A stretch of 64,000 nt of DNA from Selenomonas sputigena ATCC 35185 (lineage in GTDB: Bacteria > Bacillota > Negativicutes > Selenomonadales > Selenomonadaceae). This document shows, in pieces, positions 57,072-64,000 of this stretch. Location: the NCBI RefSeq assembly GCF_000208405.1, contig NC_015437.1:1605501-1669500 (forward strand). Direction: 5' to 3'. The notes below the pieces were generated by a model. The model searched no databases and was not told where the DNA came from. It worked only from the letters and a program-made list of their open reading frames with translations. Made by a program: the position numbers and the translations under genes. Numbering within the stretch: position 1 is the first letter of the stretch; the number at the start of each line of letters is the position of its first letter.

Positions 57072-58436
57072 TTACATTTTTCCCTCTGCCTGTGTGGATT
57101 CGGGGAAGAACTGCACCTGTACACGGCGCTGCGCCTTAGTGGAAATCCATTCGGTCAAACGAGCACGCAACGCTTCGTCCATATTGGCCTTCAAGTATAT
57201 AAAAGCAATCGGCATTTCACTCAGAGAATCCGATGGATCTGCAGTCGCAGCAGGGCCGCGCACACTCCCAACGGCGATGCGGGAGATTTCCGGGAACACG
57301 ATGCGTGCCTCACGATTCCAGTCCAATATATAAGTGCCCTGCTTTTCACTTTCCTCTCGAGCAGATTTGAGTGCGGTCACTGTCTGTTGTTCCTGTACGG
57401 AAGGAATGGCTCTTTTTTCAACCTCGCTGAGTCTCTGATCGATCATCGCCTCCATCTTTTCCCGCTCTTCCACCGTTTCCGCAGAAAAAACCTCCAGACG
57501 AAAAGGTCTGAGATGTGCCTTTTCATGCAGTTTCTCCGTCAATACCGTCAAATCATCCTCCGATATTCCGGCAATCGTAAATACCGTCAATATTTTCTTC
57601 TCACTATCCAAGGTATAGGAGATCGCCAGATGAGGCGGCACTTTGAAATTCTCCTCGATATAAATCTTCGCCTGCTCGCGCTCCAGATTTTCCTGCACGC
57701 TCTGATACGCAAAGAAACAACTGGGCAATGTGACAAGTATGGCAAATGTCAGCAGGTAGCGTTTCTGTCTTGAAAATTCCACGGAGTCCCGCTCGATCTT
57801 GGATGGAATGTCAATGATTTTCAGGACACTGAATGCGGTCAAACAGATAAAGAAACTATTGATGAAGAAAAGATATAACGCACCTACGGTATATGCAGTC
57901 ACACCCGTAGCAATGCCATATCCTGCGGTACAGAGAGGAGGCATGAGAGCCGTCGCAATCGCAACGCCGGGGATGACATTTCCACCTTCTTTACGTGTTA
58001 TACCGATGATGCCTGCCAGTCCACCGAAAACAGCGATCAAAACATCCCAGATGGTCGGTGATGTCCGTGCAAGCAGTTCCGACGAAGGTGTAGCTATGGG
58101 CGTAAGGGAAAAATAAAGTGCCGATGTGGCAACCGAAATGAGCACTTGGGCCAACAGACTGCCTGCACTAGAGCGGATATATGTGCTGTCATACCGGGCA
58201 AGGCCATAGCCGATACCCAAGATCGACCCCATCAGCGGAGAGATCAGCATCGCGCCGATGACGACCGCCGTGCTGTCCATGTTGAGTCCGATGGAGGCGA
58301 TAAAGATGGCCAACATCAGTACAGAGAGATTCGTCCCCCGAAATCGCACGCGGGCGTTAATCCGATCTGTAATTTCCCGTATCGACGCGATGTCGCCATG
58401 CAAATCAAAAAAATCTTTCAGCTTATTCCAAACCAA
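57072..58436 (-). CDS. DUF389 family membrane protein
   Basis: A 454-residue membrane protein. The N-terminal half has about six hydrophobic segments, including VIGAMLISPLMGSILGIGYG, the DUF389 signature, and VIPGVAIATALMPPLCTAGY. The C-terminal half is soluble and charged. Function in the family is not established. TTG 58436 is favoured as start because AGGAG directly abuts the in-frame ATG 58445 but lies 9 nt before this TTG. DNA appears lower in GC than its neighbours. Confidence 0.85.
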   Translation of the reverse strand: MVWNKLKDFFDLHGDIASIREITDRINARVRFRGTNLSVLMLAIFIASIGLNMDSTAVVIGAMLISPLMGSILGIGYGLARYDSTYIRSSAGSLLAQVLISVATSALYFSLTPIATPSSELLARTSPTIWDVLIAVFGGLAGIIGITRKEGGNVIPGVAIATALMPPLCTAGYGIATGVTAYTVGALYLFFINSFFICLTAFSVLKIIDIPSKIERDSVEFSRQKRYLLTFAILVTLPSCFFAYQSVQENLEREQAKIYIEENFKVPPHLAISYTLDSEKKILTVFTIAGISEDDLTVLTEKLHEKAHLRPFRLEVFSAETVEEREKMEAMIDQRLSEVEKRAIPSVQEQQTVTALKSAREESEKQGTYILDWNREARIVFPEISRIAVGSVRGPAATADPSDSLSEMPIAFIYLKANMDEALRARLTEWISTKAQRRVQVQFFPESTQAEGKM

Positions 58437-58474
58437 ACAAACCATCTCCTTCGTCTGGGCATCGGGATACTTTC

Positions 58475-58480
58475 ATTATA
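58475..58480 (-). promoter_or_regulatory. -10 element of the DUF389 gene
   Basis: TATAAT on the minus strand, about 40 nt before the start, with a weak TTCATG about 18 nt upstream. Confidence 0.5.
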
Positions 58481-58635
58481 TAGAAGCATACCATGTTTCA
58501 TGAATATTTTCGAGCCCTTCACCATCATATCGAACCTCCCAGCTCAAAAACCGTCAGCCCGGTAAGAAGTCGTACAATCTAACTTTTCCAGCAGAAAAGC
58601 ATGTGTATAGAAAGAAATATACTATAAGAGCATAC

Positions 58636-58696
58636 ACAGGACCCGCATGCAAAAGGAGTTGCCGTAAAGCAGCTCCTTTTTGCATGCGAGTCCTGT
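58636..58696. terminator. Long 23-bp hairpin after trpB, likely bidirectional terminator
   Basis: ACAGGACCCGCATGCAAAAGGAG (plus, 58636 onward) pairs with CTCCTTTTTGCATGCGAGTCCTGT around a 14-nt loop, with few mismatches. The inner GGAG...CTCC stem is followed by a T run in both directions. It lies between trpB and the DUF389 gene. Confidence 0.65.
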
Positions 58697-58739
58697 GGGT
58701 AATTCCCAAAGGCCTCTTAATGTTCCTTCATCCAAGCGT

Positions 58740-59963
58740 TCAAGCAAATTCCAGATACTTCTCGCCCGTACCGTACTTCTCAATGACGTAGTCGAGATCC
58801 TTGTCGCCCCTGCCGCTGAGATTGACGAGGATCGAGCCCGTATCCATCTCCTTGGCGCGGCGCATGGCGTAGGCGACCGCATGAGAGCTTTCGAGCGCGG
58901 GGATGATTCCCTCGTAGCGCGAAAGTTTGAAGAAGGCGCCGATCGCCTCCTCGTCCGTCGCCGTATCGTACTTGACGCGCCCAATCTCGCGCAAAAAGGC
59001 GTGCTCGGGGCCGACGGATGGGTAGTCGAGTCCGCTTGCTACCGAATACACAGGAGCCGGCTCGCCCGCCGCGTCCTTGAGCATGATGCTGTCAAAGCCG
59101 TGCATGACGCCCTCTTCGCCATACGACATGGATGCCGCATGATCGCCGAGCTTCTTGCCAAGCCCCAGAGGCTCGATGCCGACGATCTCCACAGGATCGT
59201 CGAGGAACGGCACGAACATGCCGATGGCATTGCTGCCGCCGCCTACGCACGCCGTCACAACATCGGGCAGGAACCCCATCATATCCTTGAATTGTTCGCG
59301 CGCCTCGATGCCTACGACCGTCTGGAAATCGCGCACCATCATGGGGAACGGATGCGGTCCGACAGCAGAGCCGATGCAGTAGATCGTCTCCTTGTAGTTC
59401 GCCAGATAATCCTCAAAAGCCGCATCGACAGCTTCCTTGAGCGTCTTCGCACCGCGCGAAACGGGCACGACCTTCGCGCCGAGCACCTTCATGCGCGCCA
59501 CATTCGGCGCCTGCTTCTTGATGTCGACCTCACCCATGTAGATCGTGCAGTCGAGCCCGAAGAAGGCCGCCGCCGTCGCGAGCGCCACGCCGTGCTGTCC
59601 CGCGCCCGTCTCAGCAATGATGCGCTTCTTGCCCATGAACTTCGCCAGAAGCCCCTCTCCCATGCAATGATTGAGCTTGTGCGCACCCGAGTGATTCAAA
59701 TCCTCACGCTTCAAATAAATCTGGCAGTTGCCGATCTTGCGCGAAAGGCGCTCGCAGTGGTAGACAGGCGTCGGCCGTCCTTGAAACTCGCGGCGTATGC
59801 GCCGCAGCTCATTGATGAACTGCGAGGAATGGCAAATCGTCAGATACGCCTCGTTGATTTCTGCAAAAGCAGGCACGAGTTCTTCCGGCAGGTAAGCGCC
59901 GCCGAATTTGCCGAAACGCCCCTCCTTGTTCGGATATTCCTTGAGATAACGCTTGAAATCCAT
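58740..59963 (-). CDS. trpB: Tryptophan synthase beta subunit (stand-alone)
   Basis: PLP enzyme joining indole and serine to tryptophan. The 407 residues show the PLP-lysine region [14 protein letters not shown], the catalytic Glu in AETGAGQHG and the phosphate site GGGSNAIGM. No trpA or other trp gene is nearby, so indole may come from elsewhere. It lies 9 bp after the M48 protease gene and appears cotranscribed with it. Confidence 0.93.
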   Translation of the reverse strand: MDFKRYLKEYPNKEGRFGKFGGAYLPEELVPAFAEINEAYLTICHSSQFINELRRIRREFQGRPTPVYHCERLSRKIGNCQIYLKREDLNHSGAHKLNHCMGEGLLAKFMGKKRIIAETGAGQHGVALATAAAFFGLDCTIYMGEVDIKKQAPNVARMKVLGAKVVPVSRGAKTLKEAVDAAFEDYLANYKETIYCIGSAVGPHPFPMMVRDFQTVVGIEAREQFKDMMGFLPDVVTACVGGGSNAIGMFVPFLDDPVEIVGIEPLGLGKKLGDHAASMSYGEEGVMHGFDSIMLKDAAGEPAPVYSVASGLDYPSVGPEHAFLREIGRVKYDTATDEEAIGAFFKLSRYEGIIPALESSHAVAYAMRRAKEMDTGSILVNLSGRGDKDLDYVIEKYGTGEKYLEFA

Positions 59964-59972
59964 ACATCTTCC

Positions 59973-61076
59973 TCACTTTACTTGATTCAATTTCTCGGCG
60001 AGCGCCGCTGCGGAGTCGTCGCCTCTAAGGCAGGTCATGACCGGCTGTGCGCCAAGCATGACGACGTTGCCATCCGCATAGGCACTCTCCTTGCTGTGCC
60101 CGTTGTGGTATGCCGCCGCCAAGTTGCCCTGCACGAAGTAGGCGCGCTCGGCGCTCGACATATTGTCGGTCTCAGCGGGAACGACGAATTGTTTGCCCTT
60201 GACATAAACGACGCCGTCCTTGACCTCGACATGTCCGCCGCTGTACTCCTTGACGCTCTGCATGTACTTGTCACGGCGCTCCTTATTCGTCGGATGATCG
60301 GACGGATCGAACATCTCGCTGACGAAATTCTGCCGATTGTCGCCCATCTGCTCCATGAAGCGCTGCCAGACGGCGGCTGCAGCACCGGGATTGTACCCCG
60401 CGTCCGTGATGTACTTGAGTGCAAGTCCGTCCGCTTCCCATTCGTGTGCACGGCCGATCGACACCTGGTTGATCTGCGTGACAACCGTATTGAGCACGAC
60501 GTTTCTAAGCTCCGACGCATTCGTCATATCGGCAAGAACCTGCGCACCGATCGCCACGTCGATCTTCTTGCGCCAGCCATCCGCCACATGGTTCTTCATG
60601 CCATGCCCCATCTCATGCCCCAGGACGACGGCAATCTCATCCTCATTCTGCAGATAATAGAAAAGCCCGCGATTGATCGACATCACATGGCCGAGCGAGC
60701 AAAAGGCATTGAAGGTATCGTCCTGATTGATGAACCAAAGGAACGGCTTGTCACGGACGGAAGGATCGCTCTTGGCGATGCCCGCCGAAACGCGTTCGAT
60801 CGCACGGCTGCAAACTCCCTCCCACGGGGAGTTTTCTTCCACGCCAAATTCTTCTTGGTACGAGGCGAAAAGCGCCTGCCGCCCCTCCTCCGTCTGGTCG
60901 AGTTCCTTGATTTGATTCTCTGCCTCAGCCTTTGCCTGGAAGCCGCCTATGACCGTGCCGATGAGATCTCCCCAGCCCGCATCCGCCACAGGAGCAGGCT
61001 GCAGGGCGAAGCTTCCTCCAAAAGCAAGCATACCCGCTGCGAGTCCCGCAGCCACACGTTTCTTCCAAGTATTCAT
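59973..61076 (-). CDS. Exported M48-family metalloprotease
   Basis: A 367-residue zinc protease with the HExxH site in VVLGHEMGHGMKNH and the third-ligand region EWEADGLALKYITDAGYNP. The N-terminal signal peptide runs from MNTWKKRVAAGLAAGMLAFG to PVADAG, suggesting a periplasmic enzyme of the Loi/BepA-like group. FNAFCSLGHVMSINRGLF lies before the catalytic site. ATG 61076 is chosen because GGGAG lies 9 nt upstream; ATGs at 61082 and 61085 are also in frame. Confidence 0.9.
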   Translation of the reverse strand: MNTWKKRVAAGLAAGMLAFGGSFALQPAPVADAGWGDLIGTVIGGFQAKAEAENQIKELDQTEEGRQALFASYQEEFGVEENSPWEGVCSRAIERVSAGIAKSDPSVRDKPFLWFINQDDTFNAFCSLGHVMSINRGLFYYLQNEDEIAVVLGHEMGHGMKNHVADGWRKKIDVAIGAQVLADMTNASELRNVVLNTVVTQINQVSIGRAHEWEADGLALKYITDAGYNPGAAAAVWQRFMEQMGDNRQNFVSEMFDPSDHPTNKERRDKYMQSVKEYSGGHVEVKDGVVYVKGKQFVVPAETDNMSSAERAYFVQGNLAAAYHNGHSKESAYADGNVVMLGAQPVMTCLRGDDSAAALAEKLNQVK

Positions 61077-61183
61077 TTTCATCATCTCCCTTGCTTTCAT
61101 CAAGAAGCGGCTACGCATAAACCCATAAACAATAGTTTACTCTATACATTTTTTCGACGATATTCGATGAAAATCCTTTTTCG

Positions 61184-61236
61184 GCAAAAAAACAAGACCT
61201 GCGGCCATCTTTTTACAAAGATTGCGCCGCAAGTCT
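61184..61236 (-). terminator. Terminator of the zinc-ribbon gene
   Basis: GACTTGCGGC pairs with GCCGCAGGTC on the minus strand, followed by TTGTTTTTTT. Confidence 0.87.
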
Positions 61237-61282
61237 CTATTTTCACGAACATACCTTTCGTCTCTGCGAGGTCTCCGATTCC

Positions 61283-61909
61283 CTATCGCTTGTTGTGCGC
61301 CGTCGGCGCCAAGAAGCGAATCGATGAACCGCACAGGAGACGCCGAAGGTCAGCCGCGCTCTCGGCAGGAATGACGGCGCTGCTGCCGCAATTCCTACAC
61401 GCTAGAAATACGGACGCACCGTCGACCTGCGCGATGAAATCATGACTGCCGCACGGGCAGATGACATCACCAGCAGCGACGAACTCATGCACACGGTTGA
61501 CCGCCTCAAGAAGAAGCTGCTGCTTGCCGATGAAATTTGCGCCGTCAGCGGGATGAATCCTGTCAAACTCCGCCTGATTGAACGCCAAAAGCTCCTCGAT
61601 GCGGCGGCGCTTTCCAATGTAGCCCAGTTCGAAGCGATCTTGACTGCAATAGACCTTCTCAAGATCCATGCGCCTGATCTGCGCGAGACTGCAGGCAATC
61701 ACATGCTCCTTGCCGCAGGCGACGCACGGCACATGGATTTCAAAGCGCCCCTTGTCTCCACGCACCAACAGCGCCTGCTCATGCCCGCAGCCTGCACAGC
61801 GAAGAGAGAAGCGCTTCACGCCAAGAAAATACGGCACATCGTGTACATGAATCTTGCCGCAGCGCTGACAATAAAACGCCATGGAACAAACAACACCACC
61901 GACGAGCAT
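61283..61909 (-). CDS. Uncharacterised multi-zinc-ribbon protein
   Basis: I do not recognise a named family. The 208 residues contain five C-x-x-C or CxC-type knuckles: CQRC and CAGC near the N-terminus, CVAC in the middle, and CPCGS and CRNC near the C-terminus, so two or three zinc ribbons are likely. A helical stretch with IGKRRRIEELLAFNQAEF joins them. No signal peptide is convincing. ATG 61909 has GAGGAG 5 nt upstream; an internal start at MAFYCQRC is possible. Confidence 0.7.
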   Translation of the reverse strand: MLVGGVVCSMAFYCQRCGKIHVHDVPYFLGVKRFSLRCAGCGHEQALLVRGDKGRFEIHVPCVACGKEHVIACSLAQIRRMDLEKVYCSQDRFELGYIGKRRRIEELLAFNQAEFDRIHPADGANFIGKQQLLLEAVNRVHEFVAAGDVICPCGSHDFIAQVDGASVFLACRNCGSSAVIPAESAADLRRLLCGSSIRFLAPTAHNKR

Positions 61910-62083
61910 AGCAGCTCCTCACCCTCCTCACGAATTTCTCTCAGAAAATGTCAAATCTTTTTTGTTCGCTGAAACACTTCGTCGCAGAAAGGAAAAATCC
62001 TTCCGGAAAGGAGAGCCTCCCCTTCATTAAAATTAACGCATGATTTTCTCTATCTTTTTCAACAACCATCCAAGGATGCACAC
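61910..62083. other. Intergenic region upstream of the zinc-ribbon gene
   Basis: AT-rich 174 bp with no gene. A TTGACA lies about 45 nt before the zinc-ribbon gene on the minus strand, but no matching -10 is seen. A small CTTCCGGAAG palindrome is present. Confidence 0.4.
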
Positions 62084-62113
62084 AAAAAAGCACCGCCCGA
62101 CCGGACGGTGCTG
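62084..62113 (-). terminator. Terminator of the tRNA pair
   Basis: AGCACCG...CGGTGCT followed by TTTTTTG on the minus strand, just after tRNA-Glu. Confidence 0.9.
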
Positions 62114-62124
62114 TTCCTGCCTTA

Positions 62125-62199
62125 TGGTGACGCGTACGGGATTCGAACCCGTGAAGCCGCCGTGAAAGGGCGGTGTCTTAACCACTTGACCAACGCGCC
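62125..62199 (-). tRNA. tRNA-Glu (UUC anticodon)
   Basis: A full cloverleaf on the minus strand: acceptor GGCGCGT/ACGCGTC, anticodon stem CCGCC-CTTTCAC-GGCGG with anticodon TTC, T-loop GGTTCGAATCC, and encoded CCA. It is 75 nt long including CCA. Confidence 0.95.
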
Positions 62200-62204
62200 G
62201 AGAA

Positions 62205-62280
62205 TGGCTCCTCGAGCAGGGATCGAACCTGCGACAACCTGATTAACAGTCAGGCGCTCTACCTACTGAGCTATCGAGGA
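62205..62280 (-). tRNA. tRNA-Asn (GUU anticodon)
   Basis: Minus-strand cloverleaf: acceptor TCCTCGA/TCGAGGA, anticodon stem CCTGA-CTGTTAA-TCAGG with anticodon GTT, T-loop GGTTCGATCCC and encoded CCA. It lies 5 nt before tRNA-Glu in the same transcript. Confidence 0.95.
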
Positions 62281-62311
62281 ATCACGCGGTGCTCATGCAC
62301 CAGCAAGGGAT

Positions 62312-62340
62312 ATTATACACGATTATGAAGGGGCGCGCAA
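62312..62340 (-). promoter_or_regulatory. Promoter of the tRNA pair
   Basis: TTGCGC (62335-62340), a 17-nt spacer and TATAAT (62312-62317) on the minus strand, about 32 nt before tRNA-Asn. Confidence 0.8.
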
Positions 62341-62384
62341 GCATTATTTTTACTTTTTTTCCGCCCGTGCGCACAAGACCTTCG

Positions 62385-62840
62385 TCACTTCATATGCTCC
62401 TCCTCATACCTCGCGATGGTTTCGCGCCGCTCAGCATACTTGCCTCCAAGCGGCTCATAGGAGAGCCACGTCTTTGCAATCTCCCATGCCATGTAGTTCG
62501 CTATGACGCGCTGCCCCATGCAGAGGATGTTGGCGTCATTGTGCGTGCGGGTCATGCGCGCCGTAAACAGGTCGTGCACGACGACGGCACGCGCTCCCTT
62601 GACCTTGTTCGCCATGATGCACATCGCCGCGCCCGTGCCGCAGACGAGGATGCCCAACTTCCCCTCGCCCTTCGCCACCTCTTCCGCCACCTTTTGCGCG
62701 TAGGGCTGCGTGTTGCAGGACGCCTCATCATACGTGCCCGCATCCTCAACACTGCAGCCCGCTTCCGTCAACTGCTGCAGCAAGAACTGCTTCATGGGAT
62801 AGCCCGCATGATCTGCGCCTATGACGATTGTTTTCTTCAT
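62385..62840 (-). CDS. rpiB: Ribose 5-phosphate isomerase B
   Basis: Interconverts ribose 5-phosphate and ribulose 5-phosphate in the pentose phosphate pathway. The 151 residues start MKKTIVIGADHAGYPMKQFL and contain the active-site Cys in GILVCGTGAAM and the conserved RTHNDANILCMG. A LacA/LacB-type isomerase is less likely since only one gene is present. ATG 62840 is preceded by AGGGAGGT. Confidence 0.92.
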   Translation of the reverse strand: MKKTIVIGADHAGYPMKQFLLQQLTEAGCSVEDAGTYDEASCNTQPYAQKVAEEVAKGEGKLGILVCGTGAAMCIMANKVKGARAVVVHDLFTARMTRTHNDANILCMGQRVIANYMAWEIAKTWLSYEPLGGKYAERRETIARYEEEHMK

Positions 62841-62923
62841 CGAAGTACCTCCCTTGATCCGGCTGTTGAGTCTCTTTTATTCATTCGCAGTTATTTCCAA
62901 TTTCCCTGCCGCGAAATTAAATA

Positions 62924-62952
62924 TTGCATTTTCCCCCCATCCATGCTAATAT
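62924..62952 (+). promoter_or_regulatory. Sigma-A promoter of rpsT
   Basis: TTGCAT (62924-62929), a 17-nt spacer and TAATAT (62947-62952) on the plus strand. Confidence 0.8.
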
Positions 62953-62988
62953 ACTACAGTATGATTTCCTTCAAGGGAGGTGAAACAT

Positions 62989-63252
62989 TTGCCGAACATC
63001 AAAGCATCCATCCGCAGCGTCAAGAAGGATGAGAAGCGCCGCGCCAAGAACGCTGCGGAAAAGTCCCGCGTTCGTACGGCTTCCCGCCACGTGCTCGACG
63101 CCGTTGAGGCAGGAAACGCTGATGAAGCGAAGTCCTTCCTGAGGGCCGCCTGCAAGACGATCGATCAGGCTGCAGCGAACCATGTGTTCCACAAGAACTG
63201 CGCTGCCCGCAAGAAGTCGCGCCTTGCCCGCAAGGTCAACGCCATGGCGTAG
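62989..63252 (+). CDS. rpsT: 30S ribosomal protein S20
   Basis: Three-helix 16S rRNA-binding protein of 87 residues, highly basic (MPNIKASIRSVKKDEKRRAK ... RKKSRLARKVNAMA). The start is TTG 62989 because GGGAGG lies before it and the family N-terminus PNIKAS follows; the GTG three codons upstream lies inside that site. Monocistronic with its own promoter and terminator. Confidence 0.96.
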   Translation: MPNIKASIRSVKKDEKRRAKNAAEKSRVRTASRHVLDAVEAGNADEAKSFLRAACKTIDQAAANHVFHKNCAARKKSRLARKVNAMA

Positions 63253-63272
63253 ACTCATCAGCGACACGATAG

Positions 63273-63328
63273 AATCCCATCTCCATAAGCAATGCGTCTT
63301 CGCATTGCTTATGGAGATGGGATTTTTC
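63273..63328 (+). terminator. Terminator of rpsT
   Basis: A perfect 24-bp stem (63273-63296 with 63301-63324) closed by TCTT and followed by TTTT on the plus strand. Confidence 0.92.
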
Positions 63329-63373
63329 TATGCCCTGAAACATTGGTAAAGGACGCTGCCCCATCTCCGCCCG

Positions 63374-63658
63374 TCAATCGACAGCCGCCTGAAAGACCGC
63401 CTCGACGCAGCGCTTGCACTCTTCATAGCTCTCGCCGGGCTTCGCTTCATAGAGTTTCGCACCGTCTACGAACATCGATGGCACATAGTAATACTCCTTG
63501 GCAAACGCCTGCGCCTTCTCTCCCTCACGAGTTTCCTCGATCCATTCGACGGGAACCGCCTCGTAGGCCGAATACGCCTTTTCCAATTCGTCCATCGCCC
63601 GCGCCGCGTTGCGGCAATACGGGCAACCGTCCATATAGAGCACCGTAATCTTCTTCAA
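63374..63658 (-). CDS. Small thioredoxin/glutaredoxin-fold protein (CPYC)
   Basis: A 94-residue redox protein with active site CPYC at residues 12-15 in ITVLYMDGCPYCRNAARAMD and the cis-Pro region YYYVPSMFVDG. The C-terminal CKRC pair is an unusual extra. The electron partner is unknown. The start is TTG 63658 about 8 nt after GGCGG; the spacing is less clear than for its neighbours. Confidence 0.85.
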   Translation of the reverse strand: MKKITVLYMDGCPYCRNAARAMDELEKAYSAYEAVPVEWIEETREGEKAQAFAKEYYYVPSMFVDGAKLYEAKPGESYEECKRCVEAVFQAAVD

Positions 63659-63734
63659 TCGAATGACCGCCTTCCCTTAAAGAGTCTTTCCTTCCAACAG
63701 GAAATTCCACGACGAAGCACGCCGTCTCTTCTAT

Positions 63735-63762
63735 ATTATATCCATTTTTTCTACATTTGCAA
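63735..63762 (-). promoter_or_regulatory. Promoter of the CPYC redox gene
   Basis: TTGCAA (63757-63762), a 16-nt spacer and TATAAT (63735-63740) on the minus strand. Confidence 0.75.
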
Positions 63763-63902
63763 AAAGAATCAGCGTCAGAAAATTCCACCAAAATACCCAG
63801 GCAAAACCAACTTTTCCACAAGGATTTCTTATTCGCAGAATAGAATTAGTTTCATAGATACACTTGTATATTTGTACAGTCATACGAAGGAGGAGATGCA
63901 TC

Positions 63903-64000
63903 ATGGGTTTGATTCAAGCTGCTATGGGCGCTGCCGGCGGCGTCATGTCCGATCAGTGGAAAGAGTTTTTCTACTGCGACAGCCTCGACAAGGATTCGCT
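63903..64000 (+). CDS. SPFH/virion-core-like protein, N-terminus only
   Basis: The first 32 residues (MGLIQAAMGAAGGVMSDQWK and then EFFYCDSLDKDS) resemble the N-terminus of the YdjI-type SPFH-domain proteins. AAGGAGGAG lies upstream of ATG 63903. The rest lies outside the window, so the family call is tentative. Confidence 0.6.
   Translation, partial: MGLIQAAMGAAGGVMSDQWKEFFYCDSLDKDS

Overview
The window looks like a chromosome segment of a Selenomonas-type member of the Negativicutes, that is, Firmicutes that carry an outer membrane. Gene order is of Firmicutes type: an unbroken S10-spc-alpha ribosomal cluster, and dnaG-rpoD-trmK-nif3. It sits next to diderm genes: a giant type V autotransporter, an LptA/OstA-like periplasmic protein and a secreted cysteine phytase-like enzyme of the kind known from Selenomonas. 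Base composition is fairly GC-rich. Nearly all genes lie on the minus strand. TTG and GTG starts are frequent, even in ribosomal genes.

Layout. 1-7.5 kb: lysS (cut by the window edge), greA, a GIY-YIG protein, a lipoprotein cyclophilin, a metallo-beta-lactamase-fold protein, a class II Fic protein, a DUF1848 protein, ilvE and a PTP-like phytase. 7.5-20.9 kb: one autotransporter of about 4,424 residues built from repeated modules. 20.9-22.4 kb: a dispersed repeat, the decayed remnant of a PD-(D/E)XK gene and a methyltransferase. 22.5-41.9 kb: alpha, spc, S10 and str ribosomal operons in one direction, from rplQ back to a ybxF/L7Ae-like gene. The usual map gene is missing between adk and infA, and rpoBC is not next to the str operon. 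42-49.1 kb: an intact PD-(D/E)XK gene, then an FMN-riboswitch operon ribD-ribE-ribBA-(DJ-1/PfpI)-ribH-yfcE-cas6. 49.1-56.2 kb: a c-di-AMP riboswitch with an NlpC/P60 hydrolase, RNase P RNA, nif3-like, trmK, rpoD, dnaG and dgt. 56.3-64 kb: LptA-like, DUF389, trpB, an M48 protease, a zinc-ribbon protein, tRNA-Glu and tRNA-Asn, rpiB, rpsT, a small CPYC redox protein and the start of an SPFH-type gene.

How it works together. Most of the window is housekeeping: translation, Sec translocation, replication and transcription initiation, and riboflavin synthesis under FMN control. The accessory content is concentrated in the autotransporter-phytase pair, the stretch around 21 kb, and the 42-45.6 kb stretch. 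There an orphan cas6 closes the riboflavin operon, a PfpI-like gene interrupts it, and a PD-(D/E)XK gene separates it from the str operon. A 108-bp repeat occurs twice, once beside the decayed PD-(D/E)XK gene and once inside the rib leader. No CRISPR array, prophage, rRNA or intact insertion sequence was seen.
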